A stretch of 64,000 bases of DNA from Arthrobacter sp. zg-Y1110 (GTDB lineage Bacteria; Actinomycetota; Actinomycetes; Actinomycetales; Micrococcaceae). Of the stretch, positions 20,816 to 28,303 are shown one piece after another; the first letter of the stretch is position 1, and each line of letters begins with the position of its first letter. Where the stretch lies: assembly GCF_025244865.1 (NCBI RefSeq), contig NZ_CP104272.1, positions 1,612,001-1,676,000 of the forward strand, in the 5' to 3' direction. The translations under genes and the position numbers were made by a program. Under the pieces are notes generated by a model that made no database searches, was not told the DNA's origin, and saw nothing but the letters and a program-made list of their open reading frames with translations.

Positions 20816-21643
20816 ATGCATACCAACCAGACCCTCGACCCCGCCATCCGGGTACAGGGCATCAAGAAGTCCTTTCGGGATCTGCAGGTGCTGCGCGGCG
20901 TCGACTTTGACGTGACTGCCGGCAGCATCTTCGCCCTGCTGGGCTCCAACGGAGCGGGCAAGACAACACTGGTGCGGATCCTGTCAACGCTGTTGAAGGC
21001 CGACGACGGTACGGCCGCAGTGGACGGGTTCGACGTCGCCGCCCGCCCGGGCGATGTGCGCCGGTCGATCAGCCTGACCGGTCAATTCGCCGCAATCGAC
21101 GAAGTGCTGACAGGCCGGGAGAACCTGGTCCTCATCGCGAAGCTCCGCCACCGGAAGAATCCGGGCGTGGTAGCGGACGACATGCTGGCCCGTTTTGCGC
21201 TCACCGACTCGGGGAGCCGAAAGGCAGGGGCGTACTCCGGCGGCATGCGCCGCCGGCTCGATATTGCCATGAGCCTGGTCGGGGATCCGAAAATCATCTT
21301 CCTCGACGAGCCGACTGCCGGCCTGGATCCGCAGGCACGCAACGAGGTGTGGCAGACCATCCGGGAGCTTGCCGACGGCGGCACGACGGTGCTGCTCACC
21401 ACGCAGTACCTCGACGAGGCGGAGCAGCTTGCGGACCGGATCGGGATCCTGCACCGGGGCGTCATCATCCAAAACGGAACCCTGGTTGAACTGCAGCAGC
21501 TCCTGCCGCCGGCAAAGGCCGAATACGTCACAAAACAGCCGTCCCTCGAGGACGTCTTCCTCGCCCTCACCGGCGATACCGGTGACGGCACCGCGCAGCC
21601 GGACGGACTTCCCCCGGCGCAGCAGAAAGAGGGAAACCGATGA
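20816..21643 (+). CDS. ABC transporter ATP-binding protein (DrrA-like)
   Basis: A 275-residue ATPase. Walker A is GSNGAGKTT near 43-51, the Q-loop region LTGQFAAIDE near 84-93, the ABC signature YSGGMRRRLDIAMSL near 138-152, Walker B IIFLDEPTAGLDP near 158-170, and the H-loop position is glutamine (TTQYLDEAEQL), as in DrrA-type exporters. It would drive the permease encoded downstream, whose ATG overlaps its stop by 4 nt. The C-terminal extension carries the SLEDVFLALTG motif of drug-export ATPases. Confidence 0.92.
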   Translation: MHTNQTLDPAIRVQGIKKSFRDLQVLRGVDFDVTAGSIFALLGSNGAGKTTLVRILSTLLKADDGTAAVDGFDVAARPGDVRRSISLTGQFAAIDEVLTGRENLVLIAKLRHRKNPGVVADDMLARFALTDSGSRKAGAYSGGMRRRLDIAMSLVGDPKIIFLDEPTAGLDPQARNEVWQTIRELADGGTTVLLTTQYLDEAEQLADRIGILHRGVIIQNGTLVELQQLLPPAKAEYVTKQPSLEDVFLALTGDTGDGTAQPDGLPPAQQKEGNR

Positions 21644-22404
21644 CTACCCAGACGTTTCAGGACACTGCCGCCCTCACGGGCCGCTCCCTGCGCCACGTCC
21701 TCCGCAGTCCGGACACGATCATCACGACGGCGGTTACGCCGGTCGCACTGATGCTGATGTTTGTGTACGTTTTCGGCGGCGCAATCAGCACCGGATCTGG
21801 GGAGTCGTACATCAACTACACACTGCCGGGCATCCTGCTGATCACGGTTGCCTCCGGCGTGGCCTACACCGCCTACCGGTTGTTCCTCGACCGGCAGGGA
21901 GGGATCTTCGAACGCTTCCAAACAATGCCCATAGCCCGCTCCGGTGTGCTCTGGGCACACGTCCTCACCTCCGTGACCGCCAACCTGGCCTCACTCGCTC
22001 TCGTTATCGGCGTGGCCCTGATCGCTGGCTTCCGCACCGGTGCGTCGCCGGCTGCATGGTTCGCCGTCGTCGGCATCCTGATCCTGTTCACCCTTGCCCT
22101 GACGTGGCTGGCCGTGATTGCCGGGCTTGGGGCGAAGACAGTGGAGGGTGCGAGTGCGTTCAGTTACCCGCTGATTTTCCTGCCGTTCATCAGCTCGGCG
22201 TTTGTGCCCACCAGCACCATGCCCGGGCCGGTGGCGTGGTTTGCCGAGAACCAGCCCGTGACTTCCATTGTGGACACACTCCGATCATTGCTTGCCCAGG
22301 AGCCCGTCGGCAGCGATTTCTGGGTCGCGCTTCTCTGGCTGGCCGGCATCCTGGGTGGAGGCTACGCCGTCGCCACGGCCGTCTACCGGCGACGGGTGGG
22401 CTGA
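21640..22404 (+). CDS. ABC-2 type permease of the PadR-linked exporter
   Basis: A 254-residue membrane protein with six hydrophobic segments. The ABC-2 (DrrB-like) pattern is visible: RSLRHVLRSPDTIITTAVTP at the N-terminus, FDRQGGIFERF-like sequence FLDRQGGIFERFQTMPIARS near 86-105, and NLASLALVIGVAL near 117. It pairs with the ATPase directly upstream (4-nt overlap). Substrate unknown; drug or lipid export is the usual role. The operon ends here and an inverted-repeat element follows before pyk. Confidence 0.88.
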   Translation: MTTQTFQDTAALTGRSLRHVLRSPDTIITTAVTPVALMLMFVYVFGGAISTGSGESYINYTLPGILLITVASGVAYTAYRLFLDRQGGIFERFQTMPIARSGVLWAHVLTSVTANLASLALVIGVALIAGFRTGASPAAWFAVVGILILFTLALTWLAVIAGLGAKTVEGASAFSYPLIFLPFISSAFVPTSTMPGPVAWFAENQPVTSIVDTLRSLLAQEPVGSDFWVALLWLAGILGGGYAVATAVYRRRVG

Positions 22405-22417
22405 ACGGCGCAGGATG

Positions 22418-22508
22418 CCTGCACACATTCCCATTCGGCGGAAACGTTTTCCAGCTGACGCCCCGTCGGATCCGCTGGTTCGTCCCGCTTTATGGGAATC
22501 TGTGCAGG
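22418..22508. repeat. 91-bp element with 17-bp terminal inverted repeats
   Basis: CCTGCACACATTCCCAT (22418-22434) and ATGGGAATCTGTGCAGG (22492-22508) are complementary at 16 of 17 positions. The 57-nt centre contains GGAAACGTTTTCC, itself a near palindrome. It begins 14 bp after the exporter stop and may also serve as its terminator. No second copy of this family is seen in the window. Confidence 0.7.
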
Positions 22509-22613
22509 CGCTGCCTCTGGCGGTGGGGCAAACAGTCGCCTACCACGGCTGCGGACGTGGGGGATCCGACAGGCCCCGTGGACCGTTCCCATGCGCAAAC
22601 TGGCAAGGGAGAC

Positions 22614-22619
22614 TAGGCT
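22614..22619 (+). promoter_or_regulatory. -10 box for a leaderless pyk transcript
   Basis: TAGGCT ends 6 bases before the pyk ATG. No Shine-Dalgarno is present in the intervening AGAAGT, so transcription probably starts at or next to the ATG. Confidence 0.55.
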
Positions 22620-22625
22620 AGAAGT

Positions 22626-24137
22626 ATGAGACGCGCAAAGATTGTTGCCACATTTGGACCAGCGATCGCCAGCTATGAAAATACCGTAGCGGTTCTTCGC
22701 GCGGGCGTGAACGTCGCCCGTATGAATATGAGCCACGGCGACCACTCCGTACACAACGCCACGTATGAAAACGTGCGCAAGGCCTCCGCCGAGCTGGGGA
22801 TGCCCGTAGGCATCTTCGCCGACCTCCAGGGCCCCAAGATCCGGCTCGGCCGGTTCACCGAGGAACCACACTTCCTGAACGTGGGCGATACCTTCACCAT
22901 CACCACCGATGACATTCCCGGCACCAAGGAAATCTGCTCCACCACGTACAAGGGCCTGCCCGGCGACGTTAAGGCGGGCGACTTCCTGCTGATCGACGAC
23001 GGCAAGGTCAAGCTGCGTGCCGTAGAGGTAACGGCCAACACCGTTGTCACCGAGGTAGTAGTGCCGGGCAAGGTGTCGAACAACAAGGGCATCAACCTCC
23101 CCGGCGTCGCCGTCAACGTTCCGGCACTGAGCGAAAAGGACGAGGACGACCTCCGCTGGGCCATGCGCCGCGGCGTCGACATGGTTGCCCTTTCCTTCGT
23201 CCGCAACGCCGGCGACATTTCCCGCGTGCACGAGATCATGGACGAGGAAGGCCGCCGCGTGCCGGTCATCGCCAAGATCGAGAAGCCGCAGGCCGTGGAG
23301 AACCTCGAAGAGATCATCGACGCGTTCGACTCCATCATGGTTGCCCGCGGTGACCTCGGCGTCGAACTGCCGCTCGAAGAGGTTCCGATCGTGCAGAAGA
23401 ACGCCATTGAGCTGGCACGCCGCTGGGCCAAGCCCGTGATCGTGGCCACCCAGGTGCTCGAGTCCATGATCGACAACCCCCGCCCGACCCGCGCCGAGGC
23501 CTCCGACTGCGCCAATGCAGTGCTCGACGGCGCGGATGCAGTGATGCTCTCCGGCGAAACCTCGGTGGGCACGTACGCCATCGAAACCGTCGAAACCATG
23601 GCCCGCATCATCGAGTCCACCGAAAAGCACGGCCTGAACCGTGTCCCCCCGCTGGGCTCCAAGCCGCGGACCCGCGGCGGCGCCATCACCCGCGCCGCGG
23701 TGGAGATCTCCGAGCAGCTGGATGCGAAGTACATCTGTACCTTCACCCAGTCCGGCGACTCCGCCCGCCGCCTGTCCCGCCTGCGCCCGTCCAAGCCGGT
23801 GTTCGCCTTCACCCCCGTGGAGGAGACCTACCGCTACATGACCCTGTTCTGGGGCGTGGCACCCATGCTCGTCGAGTTCGCCGAGCACACCGACCAGATG
23901 ACCGCACAGGTGGACCGCACCCTGCTCGAAGAGGGCCTGGTGGAAGACGACGACCTGGTGGTTATCGCTGCGGGTTCGCCTCCCGGACAGGCAGGCTCGA
24001 CCAACAGCATCAAGGTGCACCGCGTCGGCGACATTGCCGATGCAGGCCAGCGTGCTGACGGCCAGGAGCGGGTCAAGGAGAAGGTCGGCCCGTGGCCGAT
24101 CAAGGAAAGCAAGAAGGGCCAGGCCAAGGCCATCTAG
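22626..24137 (+). CDS. pyk: Pyruvate kinase
   Basis: A 503-residue glycolytic enzyme converting phosphoenolpyruvate and ADP to pyruvate and ATP. MRRAKIVATFGPA begins the barrel, NVARMNMSHG near 29-38 holds ATP/substrate residues, IFADLQGPKIRLG near 62-74, PVIAKIEKPQAVENL near 215-229 carries the catalytic lysine, and MVARGDLGVE near 237 binds metal. The C-terminal alpha/beta domain runs to 503 with a lysine-rich tail. The start has no leader. The gene is single and ends in a 19-bp terminator. Its neighbours, lgt/gltBD and the ANTAR regulator, form the usual Micrococcaceae order. Confidence 0.96.
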   Translation: MRRAKIVATFGPAIASYENTVAVLRAGVNVARMNMSHGDHSVHNATYENVRKASAELGMPVGIFADLQGPKIRLGRFTEEPHFLNVGDTFTITTDDIPGTKEICSTTYKGLPGDVKAGDFLLIDDGKVKLRAVEVTANTVVTEVVVPGKVSNNKGINLPGVAVNVPALSEKDEDDLRWAMRRGVDMVALSFVRNAGDISRVHEIMDEEGRRVPVIAKIEKPQAVENLEEIIDAFDSIMVARGDLGVELPLEEVPIVQKNAIELARRWAKPVIVATQVLESMIDNPRPTRAEASDCANAVLDGADAVMLSGETSVGTYAIETVETMARIIESTEKHGLNRVPPLGSKPRTRGGAITRAAVEISEQLDAKYICTFTQSGDSARRLSRLRPSKPVFAFTPVEETYRYMTLFWGVAPMLVEFAEHTDQMTAQVDRTLLEEGLVEDDDLVVIAAGSPPGQAGSTNSIKVHRVGDIADAGQRADGQERVKEKVGPWPIKESKKGQAKAI

Positions 24138-24167
24138 GTTTCCCGCTTACCTGCACTAACAGGAAAG

Positions 24168-24217
24168 GTCCCGTCCGATTGGACGGGACCTTTCCTGTTG
24201 TTTCTTTGTTCCTGCGG
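24168..24217. terminator. 19-bp bidirectional terminator
   Basis: AACAGGAAAGGTCCCGTCC, loop GATT, and its exact complement (24191-24209), then GTTTCTTTG. It lies between pyk and the convergent ANTAR regulator and should stop both transcripts. Confidence 0.93.
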
Positions 24218-24227
24218 GGAGGAGGTG

Positions 24228-24869
24228 CTAGTTCACCTGGTTGATGATGGTCTCGGCAACCTCGCGCATGCTCAGGCGGCGGTCCATTGAGGTCTTCTGG
24301 ATCCAGCGGAAGGCCTCGGGCTCGGTGAGGCCCATCTTGGTGGTCAGCAGCGACTTGGCGCGCTCCACCAGCTTGCGGGTGGCGAACTGTTCCTTCAGGT
24401 CGGAGACCTCGGCTTCGAGGGCTTTGATCTCCTCATGGCGGGAGAGGGCAATCTCGATGGCGGGAATCAGGTCCGCGGGAGTGAAGGGCTTGACCACATA
24501 GGCCATGGCGCCGGCCTCGCGTGCACGCTCGACCAGTTCCTTCTGGCTGAACGCGGTCAGCAGCACCACCGGGGCAATGCGTGCCTTGACGATCTGCTCG
24601 GCAGCGGTAATGCCGTCCATCAGCGGCATCTTGACGTCCATCAGCACCAGGTCCGGCTTCAGCTCGTTGGCCAGCTGGACGGCCTTCTCACCGTTGTCCG
24701 CCTCGCCGACGACGTCGTAACCCTCACCGGTGAGGATTTCGACAATGTCCAGGCGGATCAGGGTCTCGTCTTCGGCGACGAGTACACGGCGGGCCGGGGT
24801 GTTGGACGGCGTGTTGGCAGACGCAGCGTGGGTCGACGCGGCGGGCGCGGACTCGGTGGACTCAGACAC
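24228..24869 (-). CDS. pdtaR: ANTAR-domain response regulator (PdtaR-like)
   Basis: A 213-residue transcription antiterminator-type response regulator. After an Ala/Ser/Thr-rich leader of about 25 residues, the receiver domain has VLVAEDE with acidic Glu33/Asp34, phospho-acceptor Asp78 in LVLMDVKMP, and a switch lysine in VVKPF. The C-terminal ANTAR domain (about 150-213) has ERAKSLLTTKMGLTEPEAFRW, which binds RNA hairpins. The family pairs with PdtaS kinases; no kinase is seen here. GTG is preceded by GAGGAGC. Symbol by similarity to the mycobacterial regulator. Confidence 0.88.
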   Translation of the reverse strand: MSESTESAPAASTHAASANTPSNTPARRVLVAEDETLIRLDIVEILTGEGYDVVGEADNGEKAVQLANELKPDLVLMDVKMPLMDGITAAEQIVKARIAPVVLLTAFSQKELVERAREAGAMAYVVKPFTPADLIPAIEIALSRHEEIKALEAEVSDLKEQFATRKLVERAKSLLTTKMGLTEPEAFRWIQKTSMDRRLSMREVAETIINQVN

Positions 24870-24993
24870 AGATGGCTCCTCAGATACGGTCTCTCCCGCC
24901 GGCAGACCGGCGGTTCACACAATCAGCGTATCCGCATGTAGAGTAGTTTTGCGCTCAACACGGTAAGTACTAGTGCTTCGTGACGCAGGGCAC

Positions 24994-25078
24994 GCCCGAA
25001 TGGCGGAATTGGCAGACGCGCTGCACTCAAAATGCAGTATCGAGAGGTGTGTGGGTTCGAGTCCCACTTCGGGCACCA
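24994..25078 (+). tRNA. tRNA-Leu (anticodon CAA)
   Basis: The acceptor stem GCCCGAA pairs with TTCGGGC and the 3' ACCA is encoded. The anticodon arm is CTGCA-CTCAAAA-TGCAG, giving CAA. A long variable arm precedes the T arm GTGGG-TTCGAGT-CCCAC, as expected for a class II leucine tRNA. It reads UUG, a rare codon in this GC-rich genome. Confidence 0.97.
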
Positions 25079-25091
25079 TGTAGTTGCAGTG

Positions 25092-25130
25092 AAACACCCC
25101 CGGTCTTCGGACCGGGGGTGTTTCTGTTTT
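25092..25130. terminator. Terminator with UUCG tetraloop after tRNA-Leu
   Basis: AAACACCCCCGGTC, loop TTCG, GACCGGGGGTGTTT (14 bp perfect), then CTGTTTTG. It lies between the tRNA and the convergent exonuclease gene and can serve both. Confidence 0.92.
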
Positions 25131-25141
25131 GTCCGGGCCGC

Positions 25142-26080
25142 CTACGCGTAGCGGTCGAAAGCGTCCAGCAGCCGCTTCACGGACCCGCCCAGGTTCCAGT
25201 CCTGGGCCAGGCGCTCCAGTTCGGCGCGTTCCCCGCCGGTGATGGCGTGCAGCTCGGCCCCCGCCTTCTTGGGTGTGGGTAGATCCAGGTCCCGCACCAC
25301 CTTCACCACCTTCGGTGCGACCGCCAGATAGTCCGCCGCCTTGGCGAGCTTGGACCGCACCGGCGATGAGAGGCCGCTGTCCGGGTCCTGTGCGGCGGCC
25401 AGCAGGGAATCCAGGGTGCCGAACTCGGCCAGCAGCGACGCGGCGGTTTTCTCGCCGATCCCGGAGACGCCGGGCAGCCCGTCGGATGCGTCGCCGCGCA
25501 GGGTCGCATAGTCCGCGTACTGCTCGGGCAGCACCTGGTACTTCGCCACCATTGACGCATCGGTCATCACGTCCAGGTTCTTCATGCCGCGGGCAGTGTA
25601 GATCACGCGGACGTCCCTGCGGTCGTCGATCACCTGGAACAGGTCACGATCCCCGGTCACCACGTCCACCGGCATGGACGCCGTGGATGCGTAAGTGCCG
25701 ATCACGTCGTCGGCCTCGTGTTCCGCAGCCCCGACGACGGCGATGCCCGCCAGCTCCAGCGTCCGGCGGATCATCGGGATCTGGGCCTCGAGGGGATCCG
25801 GGACCGTTTCGACGTCGGGGTTCCCGCTGACTTCCTCGGCCACCCGGTGCGCCTTGTACGTGGGCAGCAGGTCCACCCGCCACTGCGGCCGCCAGTCGTC
25901 ATCCCAGCAGGCGATCAGGTGCGTGGCCTCGTAGTCGGTGGTGAGCCTCGCGATCATGTCCAGCAGTCCGCGCACGGCGTTCACCGGCGTACCGTCGGAC
26001 CGGCGGATGCTGTCGGGGACGCCGTAGAAGGCACGGAAGTACAGTGACGCGGTGTCGAGGAGCATCAGGCGCTGGGTCAT
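25142..26080 (-). CDS. 5'-3' exonuclease (flap-endonuclease fold)
   Basis: A 312-residue stand-alone homologue of the N-terminal domain of DNA polymerase I. MLLDTASLYFRAFYG near 5-19, NAVRGLLDMIARL near 29-41, CWDDDWRPQWR near 54-64, EADDVIGTYA near 112-121 and VTGDRDLFQ near 131-139 supply the acidic metal ligands. GVSGIGEKTAASLLAEFG near 190-207 is the helix-hairpin-helix. It would remove RNA primers or flaps. ATG 26080 is preferred to longer starts because it gives the conserved N-terminus; the upstream frame is low-quality. It is divergent from the inositol operon. Confidence 0.92.
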   Translation of the reverse strand: MTQRLMLLDTASLYFRAFYGVPDSIRRSDGTPVNAVRGLLDMIARLTTDYEATHLIACWDDDWRPQWRVDLLPTYKAHRVAEEVSGNPDVETVPDPLEAQIPMIRRTLELAGIAVVGAAEHEADDVIGTYASTASMPVDVVTGDRDLFQVIDDRRDVRVIYTARGMKNLDVMTDASMVAKYQVLPEQYADYATLRGDASDGLPGVSGIGEKTAASLLAEFGTLDSLLAAAQDPDSGLSSPVRSKLAKAADYLAVAPKVVKVVRDLDLPTPKKAGAELHAITGGERAELERLAQDWNLGGSVKRLLDAFDRYA

Positions 26081-26172
26081 AGGCCGATCCTCGCACGGAT
26101 CATGCTGCGAGGGGCAGCGCCCAGCGCACCCGCAGGAATTCCCGGCCTTCGGTGCAGGGGCTCCATCACGTA

Positions 26173-26183
26173 TGACAGGACAA
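26173..26183 (+). promoter_or_regulatory. Distal inositol operator word
   Basis: TGACAGGACAA, an upstream copy of the word found twice near the iolC promoter and at the GntR gene. It is about 90 bp upstream of the proximal pair, a distance suited to looping. Confidence 0.55.
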
Positions 26184-26261
26184 TCTGCGCCTATCGAGGA
26201 GCGGCCTGCTGTCTGCGCAACCGTATTCCGGCTTCTGTGTGGATTTGGCAGGCCTCTTAAG

Positions 26262-26291
26262 TTTGTCAGCACAAACCTTTGACAGGACAAA
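26262..26291 (+). promoter_or_regulatory. Tandem inositol operators overlapping the iolC -35 box
   Basis: TTTGTCAGCACAAA (26262-26275) and TTTGACAGGACAAA (26278-26291) are near-palindromic 14-mers 16 bp apart. The second contains TTGACA (26279-26284), a perfect -35 box, so a bound regulator would block RNA polymerase. The -10 region is weak. Confidence 0.75.
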
Positions 26292-26381
26292 CTTTCGGGC
26301 GCACAGTGGTGCCTGTGGTTCTGATCACTCCGAGGCGGCTGCAGGGCCCGCCTCGGGAACAGGAAGGCCGGTGATCCACGC

Positions 26382-27389
26382 GTGGCTCACGAAGTGTTGG
26401 CAATGGGACGCATCAGCGTTGACATCTATCCCGATAACATCGGCGTGCCGCTGGAGGACGTGACCAGCTTCGGCAAGTACCTGGGCGGCTCGCCGTCCAA
26501 CGTTGCGGTTGCCGCCGCCCGGCACGGCCGGCGCAGCGGCATGATCACCCGCACCGGAGAGGACCCGTTCGGCGAATACCTTCACCGGGAGCTGCGGAAG
26601 TTCGGAGTGGATGACGGCTTCGTCACCGGAGTACCCGGGCTGCAGACGCCGGCGACGTTCTGCGCCATCATGCCGCCAGACTCCTTCCCGCTGTACTTCT
26701 ACGGCCGCTTTCCCACTGCTCCAGACCTGCAGATAGAGGCAGAGAGCCTCGACCTCGACGCTATCCGGGACGCCGGGATTTTCTGGTCCACCGTGACCGG
26801 TCTGTGCCAGGAACCGAGCCGGTCCGCCCATCTGGCGGCGCACCGGGCCCGGCCGCGGGAGGAGCTTCCGCCCGGCCGGTATACGGTGCTGGACCTGGAC
26901 TACCGGCCGATGTTCTGGGACAGCGAAGCGGAAGCCGCGGAACAGGTGGCCCGCATCCTGCCCTACGTGAATGTCGCCATCGGCAACGAGGCGGAATGCG
27001 CCGTGGCAGTGGGGGCAGGAACCCCGGATGAACAGGCGGACCGGCTGCTCGCAGCCGGGGTGAGCATCGCCGTCGTCAAGCTCGGGGCGGAGGGGGTACT
27101 GGCCAGGACCGGCACCGAACGCGTTGTCTCGGCACCGTTCCGGGTGGAGACCGTGAACGGACTGGGCGCCGGAGACGCGTTCGGCGGGGCGTTCTGCCAC
27201 GGGCTGCTGTCCGGCTGGCCGCTGGCTGCCGTGCTCGACTATGCGAACGCGGCCGGCGCCATCGTCGCTTCACGGCTGTCCTGTGCCGACGCAATGCCCA
27301 CCCCAACCGAGGTGTACGCGCTGCTGGCGGGGCAGGACCGGACCGCGCCGGAACCGCTGGAACCGCTGGAGAGCGAGAGCGCCCCATGA
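26382..27389 (+). CDS. iolC: 5-dehydro-2-deoxygluconokinase IolC
   Basis: A 335-residue PfkB-family sugar kinase that phosphorylates 5-dehydro-2-deoxy-D-gluconate in myo-inositol degradation. LAMGRISVDIYPD near 6-18, GKYLGGSPSNVAVAAARHG near 31-49 and the PfkB signature NGLGAGDAFGGAF near 254-266 with the catalytic aspartate are clear. GTG 26382 gives the standard N-terminus, though the ribosome-binding sequence AGGAAGG is 14 nt away. It is the first gene of a long operon, overlapping the next gene by 4 nt. Confidence 0.92.
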   Translation: MAHEVLAMGRISVDIYPDNIGVPLEDVTSFGKYLGGSPSNVAVAAARHGRRSGMITRTGEDPFGEYLHRELRKFGVDDGFVTGVPGLQTPATFCAIMPPDSFPLYFYGRFPTAPDLQIEAESLDLDAIRDAGIFWSTVTGLCQEPSRSAHLAAHRARPREELPPGRYTVLDLDYRPMFWDSEAEAAEQVARILPYVNVAIGNEAECAVAVGAGTPDEQADRLLAAGVSIAVVKLGAEGVLARTGTERVVSAPFRVETVNGLGAGDAFGGAFCHGLLSGWPLAAVLDYANAAGAIVASRLSCADAMPTPTEVYALLAGQDRTAPEPLEPLESESAP

Positions 27390-28303
27390 GCGAATTCGAC
27401 GACGATCCGCGGCGCTACGAGCATCTTTCCCGCATCCGCCTCGAGGATCCGGAAGCCGTCCTCCGCGCCGCGGGGAACCGGCCGCCGCACCCGGGGCCGA
27501 AGCAGGGCGAGCAGAACTTCATTGTGGCCGCAGACCATCCCGCGCGCGGCGCGCTCTCCGTCGGCGGCGATCCCATGGCCATGGCGGACCGCCGCGACCT
27601 GCTGGACCGGCTGCGGACCGCCCTGGCGAATCCCGCCGTCGACGGCGTGCTGGCCAGCCCCGACATCCTGGACGATCTGCTGCTGCTCGGCGCGCTGGAC
27701 GGGAAGCTGCTGTTCGGGTCCATGAACCGGGGCGGGCTGGCCGGCTACGTCAACGAGATAGATGACCGCTTCACCGGCCACACCGCCGAGGCCCTGCTGG
27801 CCCTGCGGGCCACCGGCGGCAAGATGCTTACCCGGATCTGCCTGACGGACCCGGCCACCGCCAACCTGCTGGAAGCCACGGCACAGGCGATCAACAGCCT
27901 GGCGGCCCGCGGCCTGGTGGCCATGGTGGAGCCGTTTATCTCCGTCTGGGAGAACGGGCGGATCCGCAACGATCTCAGTACCGACGCGGTGGTTGCCTCG
28001 GTGGCCATCGCCTCCGGGCTGGGCGCCACCAGTGCCTATACCTGGATGAAGCTGCCGGTGGTCCCGGACATGGAACGCGTCCTGGCCGCCACCACCATGC
28101 CCGCCGTCCTGCTGGGCGGCGACCCGTCCGGTTCCTCCGAGGACACCTACGCTGCGTGGGAGGCCGCACTGGACCTCCCGGGTGTCCAGGGGTTGACGGT
28201 GGGGCGTACGCTGCTTTACCCCAAGGAGGGCAGCGTGGAGGAAGCGGTGGCCACCGCGGCGTCGCTGCTGAAGACACCTACCCGTCAGGAGGCCACGGGC
28301 TGA
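27386..28303 (+). CDS. Cgl0158-type aldolase (IolJ-equivalent)
   Basis: A 305-residue aldolase of the DeoC/LacD-like Cgl0158 family. It probably cleaves 2-deoxy-5-keto-gluconate 6-phosphate to dihydroxyacetone phosphate and malonate semialdehyde, the step done by IolJ in Bacillus. NFIVAADHPARGALSVG near 44-60 with the LDxPxxG-like barrel start, and MLTRICLTDPAT near 146 and YTWMKLPVV near 214-222 with a candidate Schiff-base lysine are visible. It sits between iolC and iolD with 4-nt and 1-nt overlaps. The pathway position is the main evidence for its exact reaction. Confidence 0.85.
   Translation: MSEFDDDPRRYEHLSRIRLEDPEAVLRAAGNRPPHPGPKQGEQNFIVAADHPARGALSVGGDPMAMADRRDLLDRLRTALANPAVDGVLASPDILDDLLLLGALDGKLLFGSMNRGGLAGYVNEIDDRFTGHTAEALLALRATGGKMLTRICLTDPATANLLEATAQAINSLAARGLVAMVEPFISVWENGRIRNDLSTDAVVASVAIASGLGATSAYTWMKLPVVPDMERVLAATTMPAVLLGGDPSGSSEDTYAAWEAALDLPGVQGLTVGRTLLYPKEGSVEEAVATAASLLKTPTRQEATG

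Larger units (their letters stand above)
26081..26381. other. Divergent exonuclease/iolC intergenic region
   Basis: These 301 bp hold no gene. The region carries three copies of the inositol operator word and the iolC promoter. Confidence 0.7.

Noticed and set aside
22383..24020. Long minus-strand open frame opposite pyk
   Set aside because: Composition is His/Gly/Ala-rich shadow; pyk on the plus strand is certain.
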